Assembly (NCBI GenBank): GCA_024278285.1
Contig: JAJRTM010000921.1
Coordinates: forward strand, 1-6,824
Source: Planctomycetota bacterium
GTDB taxonomy: Bacteria; Planctomycetota; Planctomycetia; Planctomycetales; Planctomycetaceae
Reading direction: 5' to 3'
Length of the DNA: 6,824 nt
Positions 6,271-6,824 of this stretch are shown one piece after another. Both the position numbers and the translations under genes were made by a program. The notes beneath the pieces were generated by a model. That model saw nothing but the letters and a program-made list of their open reading frames with translations. It ran no database searches and was not told where the DNA came from. How positions within the stretch are numbered: the stretch's first letter is position 1; every line of letters begins with the position of its first letter.

Positions 6271-6714
6271 TCATGCCGTTTTTTTTAGCGTCTTACGAAC
6301 TGTTTCATGGCTGATGGAATCAACCACTTCGAGTGCCACCAATTCTTCGCTCAGTAAATGTAGTGTCCATTTTCCATAACCAGCTGGCGGTTCCCCAAGC
6401 CTCATCGCAATCAACTTCGCTTCCCCTCGACCATCGAGAATCGGCTCTGTCGGCGAGGTGGGGCGTTTCTTTCCATTCAGAGCAATTTCAAAATCATCCA
6501 TCACGAGGCGTTTGCGTAAGTTTTCAATGGTCTGTATTCGACAACCAAACGCATCAGCGATTTTTGCATCCGTCCAAGAGGGACCATCAGCATCCGCCTT
6601 TAATAAAATCTGAGCACGGCGGACTTTTTGTGAAGTGCCTGTAAATTTCTTGACGATTTCAGTGCAGAGTTGGCGTTCGTCGCTACAAAGACGTACGATA
6701 TACTTCTTGATCAT
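6271..6714 (-). CDS. IS630 transposase, N-terminal DNA-binding part (orfA)
   Basis: A 147-residue product. Residues 31-71 form a helix-turn-helix (SWTDAKIADAFGCRIQTIEN in the centre) of the homeodomain-like type that binds the inverted repeats. Residues about 96-144 form a second helical DNA-binding segment (GYGKWTLHLLSEELV...ISHETVRKTLKK), typical of IS630 proteins just before the catalytic domain. The start is ATG at 6714 with an excellent AAGGAGG site (6720-6726) five bases upstream. A TTG further up at 6756 is unnecessary. It ends at TGA 6271-6273, a few bases beyond an A8 run. Rereading one A there gives KKNGMTNRKIEYW, the expected family continuation. OrfA alone may bind the element's ends and act as a repressor, as in other split transposases; this is inference. 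Confidence 0.85.
   Translation of the reverse strand: MIKKYIVRLCSDERQLCTEIVKKFTGTSQKVRRAQILLKADADGPSWTDAKIADAFGCRIQTIENLRKRLVMDDFEIALNGKKRPTSPTEPILDGRGEAKLIAMRLGEPPAGYGKWTLHLLSEELVALEVVDSISHETVRKTLKKTA
6279..6286 (-). other. A8 slippery run at the orfA end (possible -1 frameshift or transcript slippage site)
   Basis: The minus strand has eight A in the context cta aaa aaa acg, placing the heptamer A-AAA-AAA in the phase used for -1 ribosomal frameshifting. Slipping back one base converts Thr-Ala-stop into Asn-Gly-Met-Thr-Asn-Arg-Lys, which matches IS630 relatives. The alternative is a plain one-base deletion in a homopolymer, or a sequencing error. No strong downstream stem-loop is obvious. 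Confidence 0.5.
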
Positions 6715-6719
6715 GGGAA

Positions 6720-6726
6720 CCTCCTT
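6720..6726 (-). promoter_or_regulatory. ribosome binding site of orfA
   Basis: AAGGAGG on the minus strand, followed by ttccc and ATG at 6714. It is the strongest Shine-Dalgarno match in the window and fixes the transposase start against the TTG at 6756. Confidence 0.8.
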
Positions 6727-6782
6727 GTTACCAGGGTTTCTGGAAGTATCCCACAAAAATCAATTCAAGCCAACCCCAACTC

Positions 6783-6799
6783 TAAGACTTGAAGACGCA
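6783..6799 (-). repeat. right terminal inverted repeat of the IS630 element
   Basis: The exact reverse complement of 5555-5571, followed by one unmatched C (6800) and the target TA (6801-6802). It lies 69 bp upstream of the orfA start, so the transposase promoter must be inside 6715-6800; no clear -35/-10 pair stands out. Confidence 0.9.
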
Positions 6800-6803
6800 C
6801 TAG

Positions 6804-6822
6804 CCCAGCCCAACGGGCTGGG
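6804..6822. repeat. perfect 8-bp palindrome beside the IS insertion point
   Basis: cccagccc, aac, gggctggg: an 8-bp GC-rich stem with a three-base loop. It is immediately outside the duplicated TA of the insertion sequence. It resembles short REP-like hairpins found in many intergenic sites of planctomycetes (family memory, not checked). No T run follows within the window, so terminator function cannot be judged. The sequence ends two bases later. Confidence 0.6.
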
Positions 6823-6824
6823 AA

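Larger units (their letters stand above)
5554..6800 (-). mobile_element. IS630-family insertion sequence, both ends present, transposase disrupted
   Basis: The element spans 1247 bp. Both ends carry the inverted repeat tgcgtcttcaagtctta (17/17 match, 5555-5571 and complement 6783-6799), with one unpaired base outside each copy. TA dinucleotides directly abut both ends (5552-5553 and 6801-6802), the target duplication expected for IS630/Tc1-mariner transposition. Inside are a DNA-binding orfA and a catalytic orfB, both on the minus strand, and the orfB stop codon lies within the left repeat. Two frame problems separate them (an A8 run and a disruption near 6230-6245), so this copy is likely non-autonomous unless helped in trans. 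The restored empty site would read ggcc-ta-gcccagccc, against the palindrome at 6804-6822. Confidence 0.9.

Noticed and set aside
6071..6274. 67-residue open frame on the minus strand between orfA and orfB
   Set aside because: Only its first ~9 residues (MTNRKIEYW) are genuine transposase linker. The rest is an out-of-frame reading of orfB, so it is not a separate gene.

Overview
The window looks like a chromosomal piece of a planctomycete (Planctomycetota). The support is indirect: a leucine-rich-repeat lipoprotein with the 'PNCQV' C-terminal ending often seen in that phylum, an IS630-type element of a form common there, scattered GC-rich hairpins of the kind that litter such genomes, moderate GC content and loosely packed short transcription units. 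No rRNA, tRNA or CRISPR array is visible.

Layout. Bases 1-492 hold the 3' part of an alpha/beta hydrolase on the plus strand. A weak hairpin region follows, then a plus-strand 432-residue LRR lipoprotein (696-1994). Every later gene lies on the minus strand. Bases 2080-2206 are a strand-asymmetric, pyrimidine-rich dispersed repeat without a convincing gene. Bases 2236-2836 hold a two-gene module, a small helical protein overlapping an MNT-like nucleotidyltransferase. The nucleotidyltransferase appears to be decaying: two active-site changes plus a 4-bp tandem duplication that throws its last ~20 residues out of frame. I see nothing convincing in 2882-3093. Bases 3094-3975 encode a ten-helix EamA-type transporter. 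Bases 3976-4142 carry a cluster of small palindromes. Bases 4143-5510 encode a 455-residue helical-repeat protein ending in a SEC-C zinc motif. The window closes with a complete-ended IS630-family element (5554-6800) with 17-bp inverted repeats and flanking TA dinucleotides. It lies 43 bp upstream of the SEC-C gene and against a perfect 8-bp palindrome.

How the genes relate. Apart from the overlapping nucleotidyltransferase pair and the two transposase frames, nothing indicates a shared pathway. The hydrolase, LRR lipoprotein, transporter and SEC-C protein look like independent genes separated by repeats. The theme is an accessory, repeat-rich and partly decaying interval. The transposase is split by an A8 slippery run and by a second frame disruption about 30 nt downstream, so this copy is probably unable to move itself. 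I found no clear new multi-gene system. The best leads are the overlapping gene pair, the dispersed repeats and the HEAT-like/SEC-C protein.
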